A stretch of 64,000 bases of DNA from CABZJG01 sp902512685 (GCA_051201605.1 CP179201.1:682001-746000); one strand, 5' to 3'; shown: positions 36,901 through 46,308, numbered from the stretch's first letter. Numbers and translations are program-made. The notes: a model not told the origin generated them from the letters alone.

Positions 36901-37105
36901 AATTTTCCCTGCAATAGTTCAATTATTTCCCTGATACTCAAAAATTATTCCCTGTTAAATTCTTTTAGAATTATTGAAATGACCAATAAACATTGAGTGT
37001 TTTAGTACTTTTCCAATTAATCGAATGCTGAAATCCCTGTTTATTTCCCTGTTAACAGGGAAATTTTACCGGAGCAGGGAGCTTTCCGTACTTAGCACAG
37101 CGCCA
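36901..37105. repeat. About 205-bp interspersed repeat, copy A (partner 47950-48153)
   Basis: The block opens with three TTCCCTG units at about 22-bp spacing, holds a 22-bp perfect palindrome at 37043-37064 (half-site ATTTCCCTGTT) and ends CTTTCCGTACTTAGC. The partner differs at about a dozen positions. No coding frame is convincing. It may be a recombination or protein-binding site, or a non-autonomous mobile element. The gap up to 37281 shows nothing else. Confidence 0.75.
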
Positions 37106-37281
37106 CTAACCTCCCCAAAAACAGCCATTTACAGTAGCTCAATTACATCCCTTTGATATGTTTAAGCCTTTTACCTTTGCATTAAGCTCAGAGCGTTAAT
37201 GCGAGCACAAACGTGCCGCAATTCAGGCCATAAACACAGGTTAATCTCCCGCAAAACATGGCGTATGGAGTTGAGAAAGGC

Positions 37282-37405
37282 CTACAGTAATGCGAGGTTT
37301 TTAATCAGCTTTGCAACACTTAGATCAGGCGGATGCTGCCCCTTTAAGAGCCTTTCGATCTGATTAGACTTTAGATTGGAAAGTGGAAGATTCCGAGTGA
37401 TGCGA
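37282..37405 (-). pseudogene. C-terminal relic of a large serine recombinase
   Basis: The minus strand reads RITRNLPLSNLKSNQIERLL, then KGQHPPDLSVAKLIKNLALL, stop. In alphaproteobacterial recombinase family proteins (the type found next to DUF2924) the C-terminus follows exactly this pattern: a VSRLLPL-like block, an IL.G..P..L block, then a leucine-rich end. The upstream part is replaced by a helicase fragment at about 37402. Confidence 0.5.
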
Positions 37406-38600
37406 TGGAAAAGGCTTAAGAGAAGTGTTTTCCAATGTTTGTGACCAAATTTCATTGGGTGAACTTATAAGATCCGGTCACCTAGTTACGCCGAGAACTT
37501 TTGTCGTTGATGTTGGTGTGCAAAATAGGCTCTCAGATGTCAGGCAATTAGGTTCAGACTTTGATATGAATGCTGTAGACCAAATCATGAACCAGCGGCC
37601 TGTCAATGACGCTGTTGTAGATAAATGGTTGGAACTCGGTGAAGATAGGCAGACGGTAGTGTTCTGCTCCACTGTTAAACATGCGGAAGCTGTAACCGAG
37701 GCGTTCATACAAAGAAACGTCACGGCTAAAACAATAACTGGAGAGCTTTCAGGCCTTCAACGATCAACAATTTTAGAGGCCTATCGTAAAGGTGATGTAA
37801 GGGTAATTATTAACGTTCAGGTTTTAACTGAAGGTTGGGATCACCCGCCTACAAGCTGTGTCGTACTCCTTCGTCCGAGTTCAGCAAAGTCAACTATGAT
37901 ACAAATGGTCGGTCGTGGGTTGAGAACAGTAAACACAGAACAACATCCAGGCATAATCAAGGATGATTGCATTATTCTCGATTTTGGCACGTCGTCTATT
38001 CTGCATGGCACTCTAGAGCAAGACGTGAGCCTTGATGGCATTGAAACTGAAGGGGTAACTTTAAGCATGGTTTGCCCAGAGTGTGCGGCAGAAATCCCAC
38101 TGGGATCCACTGAATGTCCTATATGCGGACATAGCCTCCGCTCAGAGATCAAGAAAAGCTCACCAGAACTTGTTTCAACAATTGAAATGATGGAGATTGA
38201 TCTTTTAAATCGTTCAAGCTTTGAGTGGGTGAACCTATTTGATGATCATTCCGCATTTATGTCGACAGGCTTTTCTGCTTGGGGTGGCGTGTTTTTCTAT
38301 GAAGGCCATTGGTATTCAGTTGGCGGAAAGAAAGGGAAATTACCTAGGGTTCTAACAATTGGAAAACATATTACCTGCTTGGCCGCTGCAGATGATTGGC
38401 TTAATCAAAATGAAGATGAGGAAGCTGCTCATAAAACCAGAAATTGGCTGCGTGAGGAACCCACTGAAAAACAAATCTCTATCTTGCCAAGAGAATTGAA
38501 ACTAGACTTTAATTTGACCCGATACGACGCGTCTGCGCATATAACTTTCAAACTTAATCGAGAAAAAATTAGAAACCTGATCGTAAAGGGTGAAAGTTGA
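37401..38600 (+). pseudogene. C-terminal half of a DEAD/DEAH helicase with zinc ribbon
   Basis: The frame enters from a stop at 37398 as DGKGLREVFSNVCDQISLGE and holds only the second RecA-like domain: TVVFCSTVKHAEAVTEAF (motif IV), VLTEGWDHPPTSCVVLLRP and MIQMVGRGLRT (motif VI). A Cys4 zinc ribbon (CPECAAEIPLGSTECPICG) and a C-terminal domain follow. Walker A and DEAD motifs are missing, so the protein cannot hydrolyse ATP. The first usable start is GTG 37425. It is a truncated remnant, perhaps of a defence or phage helicase. Confidence 0.8.
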
Positions 38601-38682
38601 TTTTTAGTAAACCAGTTCTTGATTAAACCATCGTTGGCAGAACCTACCCATTTTCTTTAGGTATAGGTGGAATATGGGTTTT

Positions 38683-38836
38683 CTATTCGGCTGCTTCCTT
38701 TTTCGTAAAATCACATTTGGGATAGTTAGAACAAATACGTAGCACACCCCAACGAGTTTCATTTCTACTTAACTGATGCTCCTTACATTTAGGACATTTG
38801 TTTTGTTCAAGAGTTTCTTGGCCTTGTATCTCAAGC
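38683..38836 (-). pseudogene. C-terminal relic with topoisomerase-type zinc ribbon
   Basis: The minus strand ends with NKCPKCKEHQLSRNETRWGV and LRICSNYPKCDFTKKEAAE. The C-x2-C...C-x5-C arrangement is the zf-C4_Topoisom motif found at the end of topoisomerases and of several nuclease or restriction proteins. The 5' part is missing where repeat 38836 begins. Confidence 0.5.
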
Positions 38837-39185
38837 ACATACTTTCTCGGCTATTCCGCTGGTCAGAGCGGTGCCACTTTTGAATTTGTATCTATTTTCA
38901 AAACAAAGGAACGCCTAATTGAGTATGTTGGTCAGTTGCCCTTTGTTGCCCTTGAAGGTTAAATAAAATAAATGCACGCTTTACCCGACTGAACTATGCT
39001 GTTCCCAACACTTCTGAGCGGCTTTTTTTGAGATATGCTTATTGGAGAGCAATATGAAGCATTGGTTAGCGATTCATACATATAGTAACAATGAAACTAA
39101 GAGAGATTGGCAGTCTCCCCCTGAGAGCGGACCGTCAACAGACGAGGAATTTATTAGGATAGGAACATTTGAGAAAGCAAAGTGT
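38836..39185 (+). repeat. Copy B of a diverged duplicated segment (partner 14283-14555)
   Basis: It starts at CACATACTTTCT and includes the same gene tail (AGQSGATFEFVSIF, stop at 38960-38962), then the promoter and 5' part of the 39054 gene. This copy is the more complete one. Confidence 0.8.
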
Positions 39186-39389
39186 TTACAGCAATGGATG
39201 GGCACAGAGGATTTTTTCTTTTGCCACTGGGAGGCAGAGACCGAAGATGACATATATCAGGCGCTTAAAGAATTAGGTTCTGATATGACGCTTCAAACGG
39301 TTGTCTATGAAAGCCATCGATTTGTTTCCGCTTATAATCTGACTGGTAAAGAAATCACTTACCCTCCCTTTAAACCTTTAAGTGATTAA
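39054..39389 (+). CDS. Hypothetical protein, 111 aa
   Basis: The ATG at 39054 has GGAG six bases upstream; a TTG at 39042 is less likely. The protein (MKHWLAIHTYSNNETKRDW...) contains FIRIGTFEKAKCLQQWMGTE and FFFCHWEAETEDDIYQALKE, resembles a small DUF3303-like alpha/beta (ferredoxin-type) domain and has no signal peptide. The family assignment is weak. A decayed copy of its 5' part lies at 14496-14555. Confidence 0.6.
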   Translation: MKHWLAIHTYSNNETKRDWQSPPESGPSTDEEFIRIGTFEKAKCLQQWMGTEDFFFCHWEAETEDDIYQALKELGSDMTLQTVVYESHRFVSAYNLTGKEITYPPFKPLSD

Positions 39390-39528
39390 TATTTTCACCA
39401 AAATTTAAATTTCTTGCTCACAACTTTCGAAATTTTCAGGCTTCAAGTGAAATCGGCGTTGTCAGCAGACTGTGGAGAATTTTGTTACGAGGGCTAGACT
39501 GATTTTCGTCAGTTTTGATTGCTAATCT

Positions 39529-39681
39529 TTAGTCATTTGTGATTACGCATCTGGCGTATTCAACATTTCCAACATTGTCACAGTCTTCTACAGACAACAT
39601 GGCGTACAAAAACATACCCCCTAATATGACGTACAACAAAAGAAGGCTTTTTTCAGTTAACTTCTTAATTAGCGTGAGCAT
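39529..39681 (-). CDS. 50-aa small membrane protein, copy 2
   Basis: The protein is identical to that of 26840-26992; one silent base difference (A39580) lies in a Cys codon. It has a single TM helix and two cysteines in the tail. Confidence 0.5.
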   Translation of the reverse strand: MLTLIKKLTEKSLLLLYVILGGMFLYAMLSVEDCDNVGNVEYARCVITND

Positions 39682-39711
39682 AGCTCCATCCAAATAACAG
39701 TACCAAATTTA

Positions 39712-39903
39712 TCATTCCCCACTTCTATTAGAGCAGTCACCTTGGTCAAAACAGGGATATCCTACGGTACATATTTCTTCGCTACACGAGTCCCAATCAG
39801 GGAAAAATATGCCCAAAATAATAAAAAGCCAGACTATTACTAGGACTACTAAAACAAATACAAATACCACTTTTGTCAGTGGTTTCATCGGTAATTTTAT
39901 CAT
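39712..39903 (-). CDS. 63-aa membrane protein with cysteine-motif tail, copy 2
   Basis: It is identical to 27023-27214: one TM helix, then the CTVGYPCFDQGDCSNRSGE tail. The ATG overlaps the stop of the preceding gene. Confidence 0.62.
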   Translation of the reverse strand: MIKLPMKPLTKVVFVFVLVVLVIVWLFIILGIFFPDWDSCSEEICTVGYPCFDQGDCSNRSGE

Positions 39904-40079
39904 TCCCCGCTCCTGTTAGAGCAGTGGCCTTGGTCAAAACAGGGATATCCTACGGTGCATATAAGTTCGCTGCAAGGGTCTACATAATTCACTAGAAGGT
40001 CAAAAAGGAAGTAAACTCCGAATATCAAATACAATACGACCAAGCCCTTTTGGGTTGTTTTTTCTATTATTTGTATCAT
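39900..40079 (-). CDS. 59-aa membrane protein with cysteine-motif tail, copy 2
   Basis: It is identical to 27211-27390 and is the first gene of the leftward small-protein operon in this copy. Confidence 0.6.
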   Translation of the reverse strand: MIQIIEKTTQKGLVVLYLIFGVYFLFDLLVNYVDPCSELICTVGYPCFDQGHCSNRSGE

Positions 40080-40164
40080 TGCTCTGCCTGCTTTTTCTTT
40101 TTAGAATACACTTCTAACTAAATAATTGAACGACTAATGCTGTTTTTTAAGAAGGGCCGTAGAT

Positions 40165-40527
40165 TTGGAAATTAAAGGGAAAATCATTGACTTGCTCTCA
40201 GAAAAGTCTGGGCAATCTGCCAACGGGGAATGGCGCAAGCAGGAATATATTTTAGAGACTGACGGACAATATCCAAAGAAAATTTGTTTCATGGCTTGGG
40301 GTGATAAAATTGACCAGTTCAACATTCAAAAGGGTGAAACGGTAGCGGTAGAAGTAGATCTAGAAAGCCGAGAATATAACGGTCGTTGGTATACAGACGT
40401 AAAAGCTTGGAAAGTATCAAGAGATGGTGTTGGAGCCGACAGCTCTTATCAGTCTGGTGGTCAAGAATACAGTGACGATCCGAACGCGTATAATTCTAAA
40501 ATAGACGACGATGTGATTCCATTCTGA
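40165..40527 (+). CDS. DUF3127 OB-fold protein with SSB-like tip, copy 2
   Basis: It is identical to 27476-27838, including the TTG start and the DDDVIPF end. Confidence 0.82.
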   Translation: MEIKGKIIDLLSEKSGQSANGEWRKQEYILETDGQYPKKICFMAWGDKIDQFNIQKGETVAVEVDLESREYNGRWYTDVKAWKVSRDGVGADSSYQSGGQEYSDDPNAYNSKIDDDVIPF

Positions 40528-40663
40528 GATTTTTGCTTAAACGTGTGTTTCGCATTTCACATTATTGTTTGGTCAAAAATAATTGTAGGGTGGTACCGTT
40601 TTTGACGCGACTTAGTGATATCGCCTAGCACCATCCGCTAAGCGATAAAGTCAGATAACCCAT

Positions 40664-40852
40664 TTATTCACCAAATCTCCTAAACATCTAATCATAAATT
40701 CAAACTTTCTGCACATGGAGTGCAAATCTGTCTGTCAACTTGGCTTTGGGCGACGGGCAACCATCAAAGCAAAATTCCTTAGTCGCTCATTTTGAAATTT
40801 ACTGGGGATTTTCACGCGAACTTCTTCAGATCACAAAGCTAAGGAGTTGGCT
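40664..40852 (+). promoter_or_regulatory. 189-nt conserved leader, version 2 (copy 2)
   Basis: It is identical to 27975-28163. The anti-Shine-Dalgarno strand is 40819-40826 and the sequestered site 40841-40848, just before the ATG at 40853. Confidence 0.65.
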
Positions 40853-41047
40853 ATGAAACCTATTATTTTTGCAACTTTGTTTGCCATCACAACTGCGACC
40901 TCTGGATACGCTGGAGTTATGCCAGAAGAGGAAACGTTCTTAATTGAAAACGTATCTGTGGAAGAAGTCACGGTTACAACAGAAGAACCTTCTGAAGTAA
41001 ATGAGTTTCTTCAGTTTATATTCACCGCAATTCTTATGTTCCTTTAA
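40853..41047 (+). CDS. Small exported protein, first gene of the sortase-target operon, copy 2
   Basis: It is identical to 28164-28358. In this copy the operon continues to an intact sortase target and sortase, so this copy is the one most likely to be functional. Confidence 0.6.
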   Translation: MKPIIFATLFAITTATSGYAGVMPEEETFLIENVSVEEVTVTTEEPSEVNEFLQFIFTAILMFL

Positions 41048-41097
41048 ACCCGGCGCTTTGCGCTTCCCTAGACAAATTACACGCTCAGGCTTTGACG

Positions 41098-41451
41098 ATG
41101 AATGACGTCGTCCAGGACTTACTTCTAAAAATGAAAGGCATTCCAATGACTTTAAATATCTGGCAATTTCCTCGCACCAAGCACGCTGATCAAAGAATGG
41201 CCCAACGTTGCATCGCCGAAGATGCTTTGAACCTGGTTCTTCAATATGGAAGATCCACGCCTGCTGGAAGTAAGTGTAAGTTTCTTCGATTGGAGAAAAC
41301 AGAGATTACTGAACTCCTCGCTGATGGCATAAATCAAGATGTAGTCGCTAAAGCTCAGAAAATTGAAGTTATCATAGCCACCGATGGCACCGTGGTGACT
41401 GCTTACTGCCTAAATAACCCGAAAACTAAAAAATTTAGGCACGCAGCCTAA
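41098..41451 (+). CDS. DUF4258-like small protein, copy 2
   Basis: It is identical to 28409-28762; the alternative start is 41146. Confidence 0.6.
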   Translation: MNDVVQDLLLKMKGIPMTLNIWQFPRTKHADQRMAQRCIAEDALNLVLQYGRSTPAGSKCKFLRLEKTEITELLADGINQDVVAKAQKIEVIIATDGTVVTAYCLNNPKTKKFRHAA

Positions 41452-41525
41452 TCTATTAGGCCGTCAATTAAACGGGCATAAACCACAACTGAAAACTGCT
41501 TGAGCAGACACTGGAGGATTTAGAA

Positions 41526-41606
41526 TTGTTGGAATTCATTCTTATTACCGTTCTCTTTGGCATTTGGGCGCTGGCTCTGTATTTCTATTTGGCGCTTGAA
41601 AAATGA
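41526..41606 (+). CDS. 26-aa membrane micro-protein, copy 2
   Basis: It is identical to 28837-28917: TTG start behind GGAGG, and an ATGA overlap with the gene at 41603. Confidence 0.5.
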   Translation: MLEFILITVLFGIWALALYFYLALEK

Positions 41607-42190
41607 TCCAAAGGTTGAATTTCAAAGAAAAACGCCTGGAAGCAGCAGCGCTGTTTTTGGTTTTTTCCACACCTATCCATGCTGCTGAAGACCAACAAAA
41701 ACCTTGGGTATTTCAAACCCACCCGGTGGCAATGATTTCTAAGTTTGGCGCTTCAGATCAAAAGAATGCATTGTTTTTTGTATCGAACAGAAGCTGCAAA
41801 ACAGAAATTGTTGCCTGGCTTGCGGCTTCTAATCCGGATCAAAGCGACAGCATAAAAGCCGAACATCAAAATCTAAGGTTCAATGCGATCCTTCCTGATG
41901 AAACTAAAACCTTGGTTGAAAATATAACACTCCAGGGGTTTTTGGCCGGTAACGAATACAAAAGCGATCCGCCAGTTAGCATCGCAAGTTTGCACATTGG
42001 GTCAATTCAACATGCATCTTTGATCACTGAGTGGCTCGCCTTGGGTGTTACCGGCTTCGAAATTGAAGCGAGGGGAGATGAAATTTTCCAAGATGGTCAA
42101 GAATATTGGAACACCGATGGTCTTGAAGGCGCACTTCAATCCATGACCTCCTGGTGCACTTCACACCAATTAGGCAAAAGGAAAATCTGA
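41603..42190 (+). CDS. Exported protein of unknown function in the sortase-target operon, copy 2
   Basis: It is identical to 28914-29501. The TGATG overlap couples it to the intact target gene at 42190. Confidence 0.65.
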   Translation: MIQRLNFKEKRLEAAALFLVFSTPIHAAEDQQKPWVFQTHPVAMISKFGASDQKNALFFVSNRSCKTEIVAWLAASNPDQSDSIKAEHQNLRFNAILPDETKTLVENITLQGFLAGNEYKSDPPVSIASLHIGSIQHASLITEWLALGVTGFEIEARGDEIFQDGQEYWNTDGLEGALQSMTSWCTSHQLGKRKI

Positions 42191-44391
42191 TGAACAAAGT
42201 TAGACAAGCCTTCCCTGATTTTTCAATGGGCAGCTTCATCTGCTACGTGGTGATCTATCTTGAAATATTTTTTTGGTGCAGTTTTGTTTGTGCGCAAACC
42301 TCTGATGACCTTCAGTCTTTTGATCTAACCGATGTGAGCAGCGGGCAATTACTCATGCGTTCAAATGCAGGTCTTAACTCGGCTTTGGTTTTATCCACCA
42401 AGATAGACGTTCAAGTGGCTGGGACGATAAGTAGAACGACGGTGAGCCAAAGGTTTATCAATTCAGGCGATGACTGGGTCGAAGGTCTTTATGTTTTTCC
42501 GATTGGGGAGAATGCGGCAATCGATACTTTGAAAATGAGAGTTGGTGAGAGATTCATTGAAGGTGAGATTGAGGAAAAAGTTCAGGCAATCAAGATTTAT
42601 CAAGAGGCAAAAGAGCAGGGGAAAAAGGCAGCTTTGGTCGAACAAATAATGCCAAATATTTTTACCAACAAAATTGCAAATATTGCACCTGGCGAAACAG
42701 TTGTCGTGCAGATTGAATTTCAACAAAATCTTGCACCAAAAGATGGCAAATGGGAGTTGAGAATTCCTCTTGTGGTCGCCCCACGTTACCAACCATTAAA
42801 TGCTCGCAAATACCTCCAACTGCTTTCTGAAACATCTCCAGACATTCATTCGAATAGCAACGTTGCAGCTCCTAACGTGAACTCAAATTACAAGAAAGCC
42901 GGATATGGCGAGCTCATAAACCCCGTTGATATCGAAATTGATCTGGCCCCAGGATTTACTGTTGGGGCTTTGGAAAGCCTTTATCATGAGGTAACCGTCA
43001 ACCAAAATACGCAAAACGGTTTTGAAATTTCTCTGAAAGAAATGAGAGAGAGCAACCGGGACTTTGTTCTTCAATGGGAAGCTGCTAGCCCTACTGTAGA
43101 AGCGTCCACATTTATGGAAAAACATGAAGGCCAGGAACATGCTTTAATTACGCTTTCTCCTCCGGAAACCATCCCAAATCAAAACAAACCAAGCCGAGAA
43201 ATTGTATTCTTGCAAGACGTATCCGGTTCAATGTCCGGACCAGCCCTCGAGCAATCTAAACTGGGCCTTGAGCTAGCTCTCAAACGGCTAAGCCCTAAGG
43301 ATCGCTTTAACCTGATATTCTTTAGCGATGACTATCGGACCTATTCAAAGTCCTCCCTGTGGGCAACACAAAGAGAAATACAAAAAGCAATCAGGCACAT
43401 TAGAGGGATTGAAACAGTAGGCGGGACTGAAATGTATCCGGCATTGCTCAAGGGATTGAACAGCTTTGAAAGCTCGGCTGATACGGTTCGGCAACTTATT
43501 TTCCTAACTGACGGTGCTGTTGGCAATGAAGGTCAATTGTTCGATCTCATTTCCAAAGAGCTTAAAAAGACAAGGCTGTTTACAATCGGTATTGGTTCTG
43601 CACCCAACACTCATTTTATGAGACGAGCAGCTGAGATTGGTCGGGGCAGTTCGATCAGTATTGGTGAAATAAATGAGGTTACAGAACAAATATCAGTCTT
43701 GTTTTCCAAAATCCAAAACCCAGCAGTTGTTGATTTGCAGTTAATACTGCCAGATGGAGTTGTTGCTGAGGCCTATCCAAATCCGATCCCTGACCTTTAT
43801 GCAGGCGAGCCGATCACGCTTTCGCTCAAGGGACGAAAATTATCAGGAACTGCTCAGATTGTTGGATCAAAATCAGGCAGGCCATGGTCCATTGACGTGC
43901 CTCTTGATGCAATGAAGCAGCGCAGCGGTGTCGCAAAGCTTTGGGCACAATCTAAAATAAACAGCCTGGAAAGTGCAAAGTTTGACAGCTCAATAAATAA
44001 CGTCGGCATTGAGAGTATTGATGCGGAAATTCTCAAGACTGCTTTGAGATATAAATTGGTCTCTCGCCTCACTTCCCTTGTGGCAGTAGAAAAAGAGCAG
44101 GCTCGCCCTTTAAGTAAAGCTTTAGATACATCACTTTTGCCTCTTGCCGTTCCATATGGTTGGGATGAGGCGCTCTTTGGCATCGAAAAGGCTGATGGTT
44201 TAGTGCCGAGTTATTACAAAGATAAAGCTCAAAAGGCACGCTTATTTAAGGCAAGCATGACCCAATCAAGCGAGCAAATCAGACTGCCGCAAACCTCTTT
44301 GAACTGGAAGTTGAGGGCAGTTGCTGGGCTTTTAATACTTCTTCTGTCGCTCTTTTATTTTTTGAGCCCTCGGTTTTTTCGAAATGCTTAA
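42190..44391 (+). CDS. Marine proteobacterial sortase target protein (VIT + vWA, LPQTS anchor)
   Basis: The 733-aa protein has an N-terminal hydrophobic export signal (about residues 15-38). A VIT domain follows (about 45-190; TVSQRFINSGDDWVEGLYVF), then a vWA domain (about 335-510) with the MIDAS start FLQDVSGSMSG. The C-terminal sorting signal is LPQTS at 699-703, then a hydrophobic helix and an RFFRNA tail. This is the layout of the TIGR03788-type target. It should be exported, cleaved at the T-S bond and attached by the sortase encoded next to it. The ATG at 42190 overlaps the upstream stop, and the gene overlaps the sortase start by eight bases. Confidence 0.92.
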   Translation: MNKVRQAFPDFSMGSFICYVVIYLEIFFWCSFVCAQTSDDLQSFDLTDVSSGQLLMRSNAGLNSALVLSTKIDVQVAGTISRTTVSQRFINSGDDWVEGLYVFPIGENAAIDTLKMRVGERFIEGEIEEKVQAIKIYQEAKEQGKKAALVEQIMPNIFTNKIANIAPGETVVVQIEFQQNLAPKDGKWELRIPLVVAPRYQPLNARKYLQLLSETSPDIHSNSNVAAPNVNSNYKKAGYGELINPVDIEIDLAPGFTVGALESLYHEVTVNQNTQNGFEISLKEMRESNRDFVLQWEAASPTVEASTFMEKHEGQEHALITLSPPETIPNQNKPSREIVFLQDVSGSMSGPALEQSKLGLELALKRLSPKDRFNLIFFSDDYRTYSKSSLWATQREIQKAIRHIRGIETVGGTEMYPALLKGLNSFESSADTVRQLIFLTDGAVGNEGQLFDLISKELKKTRLFTIGIGSAPNTHFMRRAAEIGRGSSISIGEINEVTEQISVLFSKIQNPAVVDLQLILPDGVVAEAYPNPIPDLYAGEPITLSLKGRKLSGTAQIVGSKSGRPWSIDVPLDAMKQRSGVAKLWAQSKINSLESAKFDSSINNVGIESIDAEILKTALRYKLVSRLTSLVAVEKEQARPLSKALDTSLLPLAVPYGWDEALFGIEKADGLVPSYYKDKAQKARLFKASMTQSSEQIRLPQTSLNWKLRAVAGLLILLLSLFYFLSPRFFRNA

Positions 44392-45004
44392 CCGACGGTT
44401 CAAAGCGATCGGCTATATTTTATGTATCAGTGGGCTGTGCCTTTTGATCTCTTCCGCTTATCCAGTCGTAAAAGCTCACTTAGGGACGTACTTGTTAAGT
44501 CAAACTTGGGAAAAGGTAAAAGAAGAAAACAAACCGCAAAGGCCTTGGCCTAGTGCTGATTTTTCTGCTGTAGCTAGGCTTGATGTGCCGGCGCTCAGAA
44601 TTTCCCGCATAGTTCTCGATAAGTCGTCAGGTCAAGCGATGGCATGGGGAATAGGGCTAGTAGAAGCCTCAATGACGCATAGCAACAGCCCCATTATCCT
44701 GGCCGGTCATCGAGATAGCCACATGTCATTCATGGCTTTTTTATCTAGAGGCGATGAATTGAAAATGCAGCTGAGTGATAAATCTCGTGAGACTTATATT
44801 GTCAATTCGATAGAGATAACCGATCTGCCCAAACTAGGCTTGCTGCCATCAAATAATACGCGGCAACTATTGCTAACCACGTGTTGGCCGATCCATGGGA
44901 TTGGGCCAACTGATAAACGCTTGGTTATTCGGGCGGAAAGAAAAGCAAGAGCAGAAGCTGAAGGTTTGACAATTTTACCTCAGGTGACTTCCAAACTTAT
45001 GTAA
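44384..45004 (+). CDS. Marine proteobacterial-type sortase
   Basis: The 206-aa transpeptidase has an N-terminal TM anchor (about residues 8-28) and the sortase catalytic triad: His109 in ILAGHRDSH, Cys167 in LLTTCWP and Arg179 or Arg183 in KRLVIRAE. Length and motifs fit the TIGR03784-type enzymes, which occur with a single dedicated substrate in marine Gram-negatives. It would act at the periplasmic face of the inner membrane on the LPQTS protein encoded immediately upstream. Confidence 0.93.
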   Translation: MLNRRFKAIGYILCISGLCLLISSAYPVVKAHLGTYLLSQTWEKVKEENKPQRPWPSADFSAVARLDVPALRISRIVLDKSSGQAMAWGIGLVEASMTHSNSPIILAGHRDSHMSFMAFLSRGDELKMQLSDKSRETYIVNSIEITDLPKLGLLPSNNTRQLLLTTCWPIHGIGPTDKRLVIRAERKARAEAEGLTILPQVTSKLM

Positions 45005-45104
45005 ATCTAATTTAAGGCTTGGTCTTTCAAACCTATCAAGGCGCTGCCGCCAATATCTATCAGCTAGCAATCATCCAGATAGCCCAAGATTATGCAAACT
45101 GAAA

Positions 45105-45262
45105 AAACTACAAATTGGAGGTGTGAAGAGCCCACTGAAAAACAAATCCCGATCTTGTCGAGAGAATTGAAGCTAGGCTTTAACAGGGCCTGAGACGATG
45201 CTTCTGCGCACACCACTTTTGAGCTCACTCGAGCAAAAATCAATTTTGAGGTAGCCAAATTA
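45105..45262 (+). pseudogene. Decayed duplicate of the helicase C-terminal end
   Basis: The DNA matches 38445-38600 (GAAGAGCCCACTGAAAAAC against GAGGAACCCACTGAAAAAC), with stops and indels. It encodes traces of EPTEKQIPILSRELKLGF. It is non-coding today. Confidence 0.7.
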
Positions 45263-45856
45263 AGGTGCGTATTTTAAAACTTCTTTTTTTATTTTATTTA
45301 TCCAACCTGGCAGACAAGTAGACCTATACCCATTGTCCAAATGCAAATGATCATGATGCAGGGCGTCATCATCTGGGGTAATTACATTTGAGAAATGCCT
45401 GCAACCAGCCTTGGCAGATTCTCTAATCTTGTCTCCTTCCAGGTTTTGCTTCCTCCAATCTTGCTTGACGGAGGCTCCATCAACTGAGGCAATATCAATT
45501 GCAGTTCCAAAACTGTGTTCACTCATAATGTTCAAATTCCGCATTTTGCGGCAATTATAAGAACCCATATGCACAATATTCCTCGCCTTGATCTCCTCTG
45601 CCCAGTTTGCGAAGTCTATTGCAGTTTTACAGTTTAGAGTTATGCCAGAAGAGAGATTGGTGCGAGGGAGTTTATCAATACGAACGGCATTTTTAATTAA
45701 ACATGATTTCTCTTCGACATTACCAAGATGCTTAAATTTTATGTTCATTTGCTCAAGTGTGCTTAGACAACCCTCACCACCGGATTGAACAAGTTTTGGA
45801 CGTACGGCATTATATGCATCAAAAAGAATACCATATCGATCATTCAGAAAGCCCAA
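45260..45856 (-). CDS. Extensin-family protein, start codon uncertain
   Basis: The 198-aa product has the extensin-like C-terminal domain (PF06904-type): LNCKTAIDFANWAEEI, HMGSYNCRKMRNL, SEHSFGTAIDIASVDGA and ALHHDHLHLDNG, with a conserved His/Asp set resembling LAS-type D,D-peptidases. The listed start is a TTG (45856). Homology to the paralogue at 47149 suggests that the reading should begin about 30 codons earlier, with a TM segment (FIFYLGIFVFSGGVVLG), but no ATG/GTG/TTG is present there. The original start may be lost. A role in cell-wall remodelling is likely. Confidence 0.78.
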   Translation of the reverse strand: MGFLNDRYGILFDAYNAVRPKLVQSGGEGCLSTLEQMNIKFKHLGNVEEKSCLIKNAVRIDKLPRTNLSSGITLNCKTAIDFANWAEEIKARNIVHMGSYNCRKMRNLNIMSEHSFGTAIDIASVDGASVKQDWRKQNLEGDKIRESAKAGCRHFSNVITPDDDALHHDHLHLDNGYRSTCLPGWINKIKKEVLKYAP

Positions 45857-45936
45857 TACGACGCCACCTGAAAAGACGAAAATTCCAAGATAAAATATGA
45901 ATCGCCGTAGATTAATTTTTACACCTTAATATTCTA

Positions 45937-46308
45937 TCAGTTCAACTTTTTGCCCAAACACATACACTCTATATCAAGGATAAATAGGTCTATTTTTTCT
46001 TTATGAGACTTATGCACCGAAACCACACGATTAATAATGGGTGCTGTATTGGGGTCACCTCCGCAACTCTCATTATGTTTTTCCCTGATGGCCCACAAAT
46101 AGGAGTTTTCACCATCCTCAAAGTGACCTTCATATTCAAGCATGATGCACTCAATAGAGAGGCTTGTGATTGATCCAATATTATTTTCGATAAGAGTAAA
46201 GATTACTTCTTGCTGTGCAGTATTGTTTACATCTTTTGCAGAGCAAATACCCGACATCGCAGCCGTAAGGATTAAGATGTTTAAATATAGCTTCAAAGCG
46301 TATGTCAT
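45937..46308 (-). CDS. Hypothetical exported protein
   Basis: The 123-aa protein starts with a signal-peptide-like segment (LYLNILILTAAMSGICSA, cut before KDVNN) and continues with SLSIECIMLEYEGHFEDGEN and a C-terminal DLFILDIECMCLG. Its Cys residues could form a disulfide in the periplasm. It stands between an extensin-family gene and a membrane protein on the same strand. I do not recognise the family. Confidence 0.55.
   Translation of the reverse strand: MTYALKLYLNILILTAAMSGICSAKDVNNTAQQEVIFTLIENNIGSITSLSIECIMLEYEGHFEDGENSYLWAIREKHNESCGGDPNTAPIINRVVSVHKSHKEKIDLFILDIECMCLGKKLN

Larger units (their letters stand above)
39520..42260 (+). repeat. Large direct repeat, copy 2 (2741 bp; partner 26831-29571)
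   Basis: It carries the same gene set as copy 1 in the same order. Here the right edge runs into the intact target gene. See copy 1 for boundaries. Confidence 0.95.
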
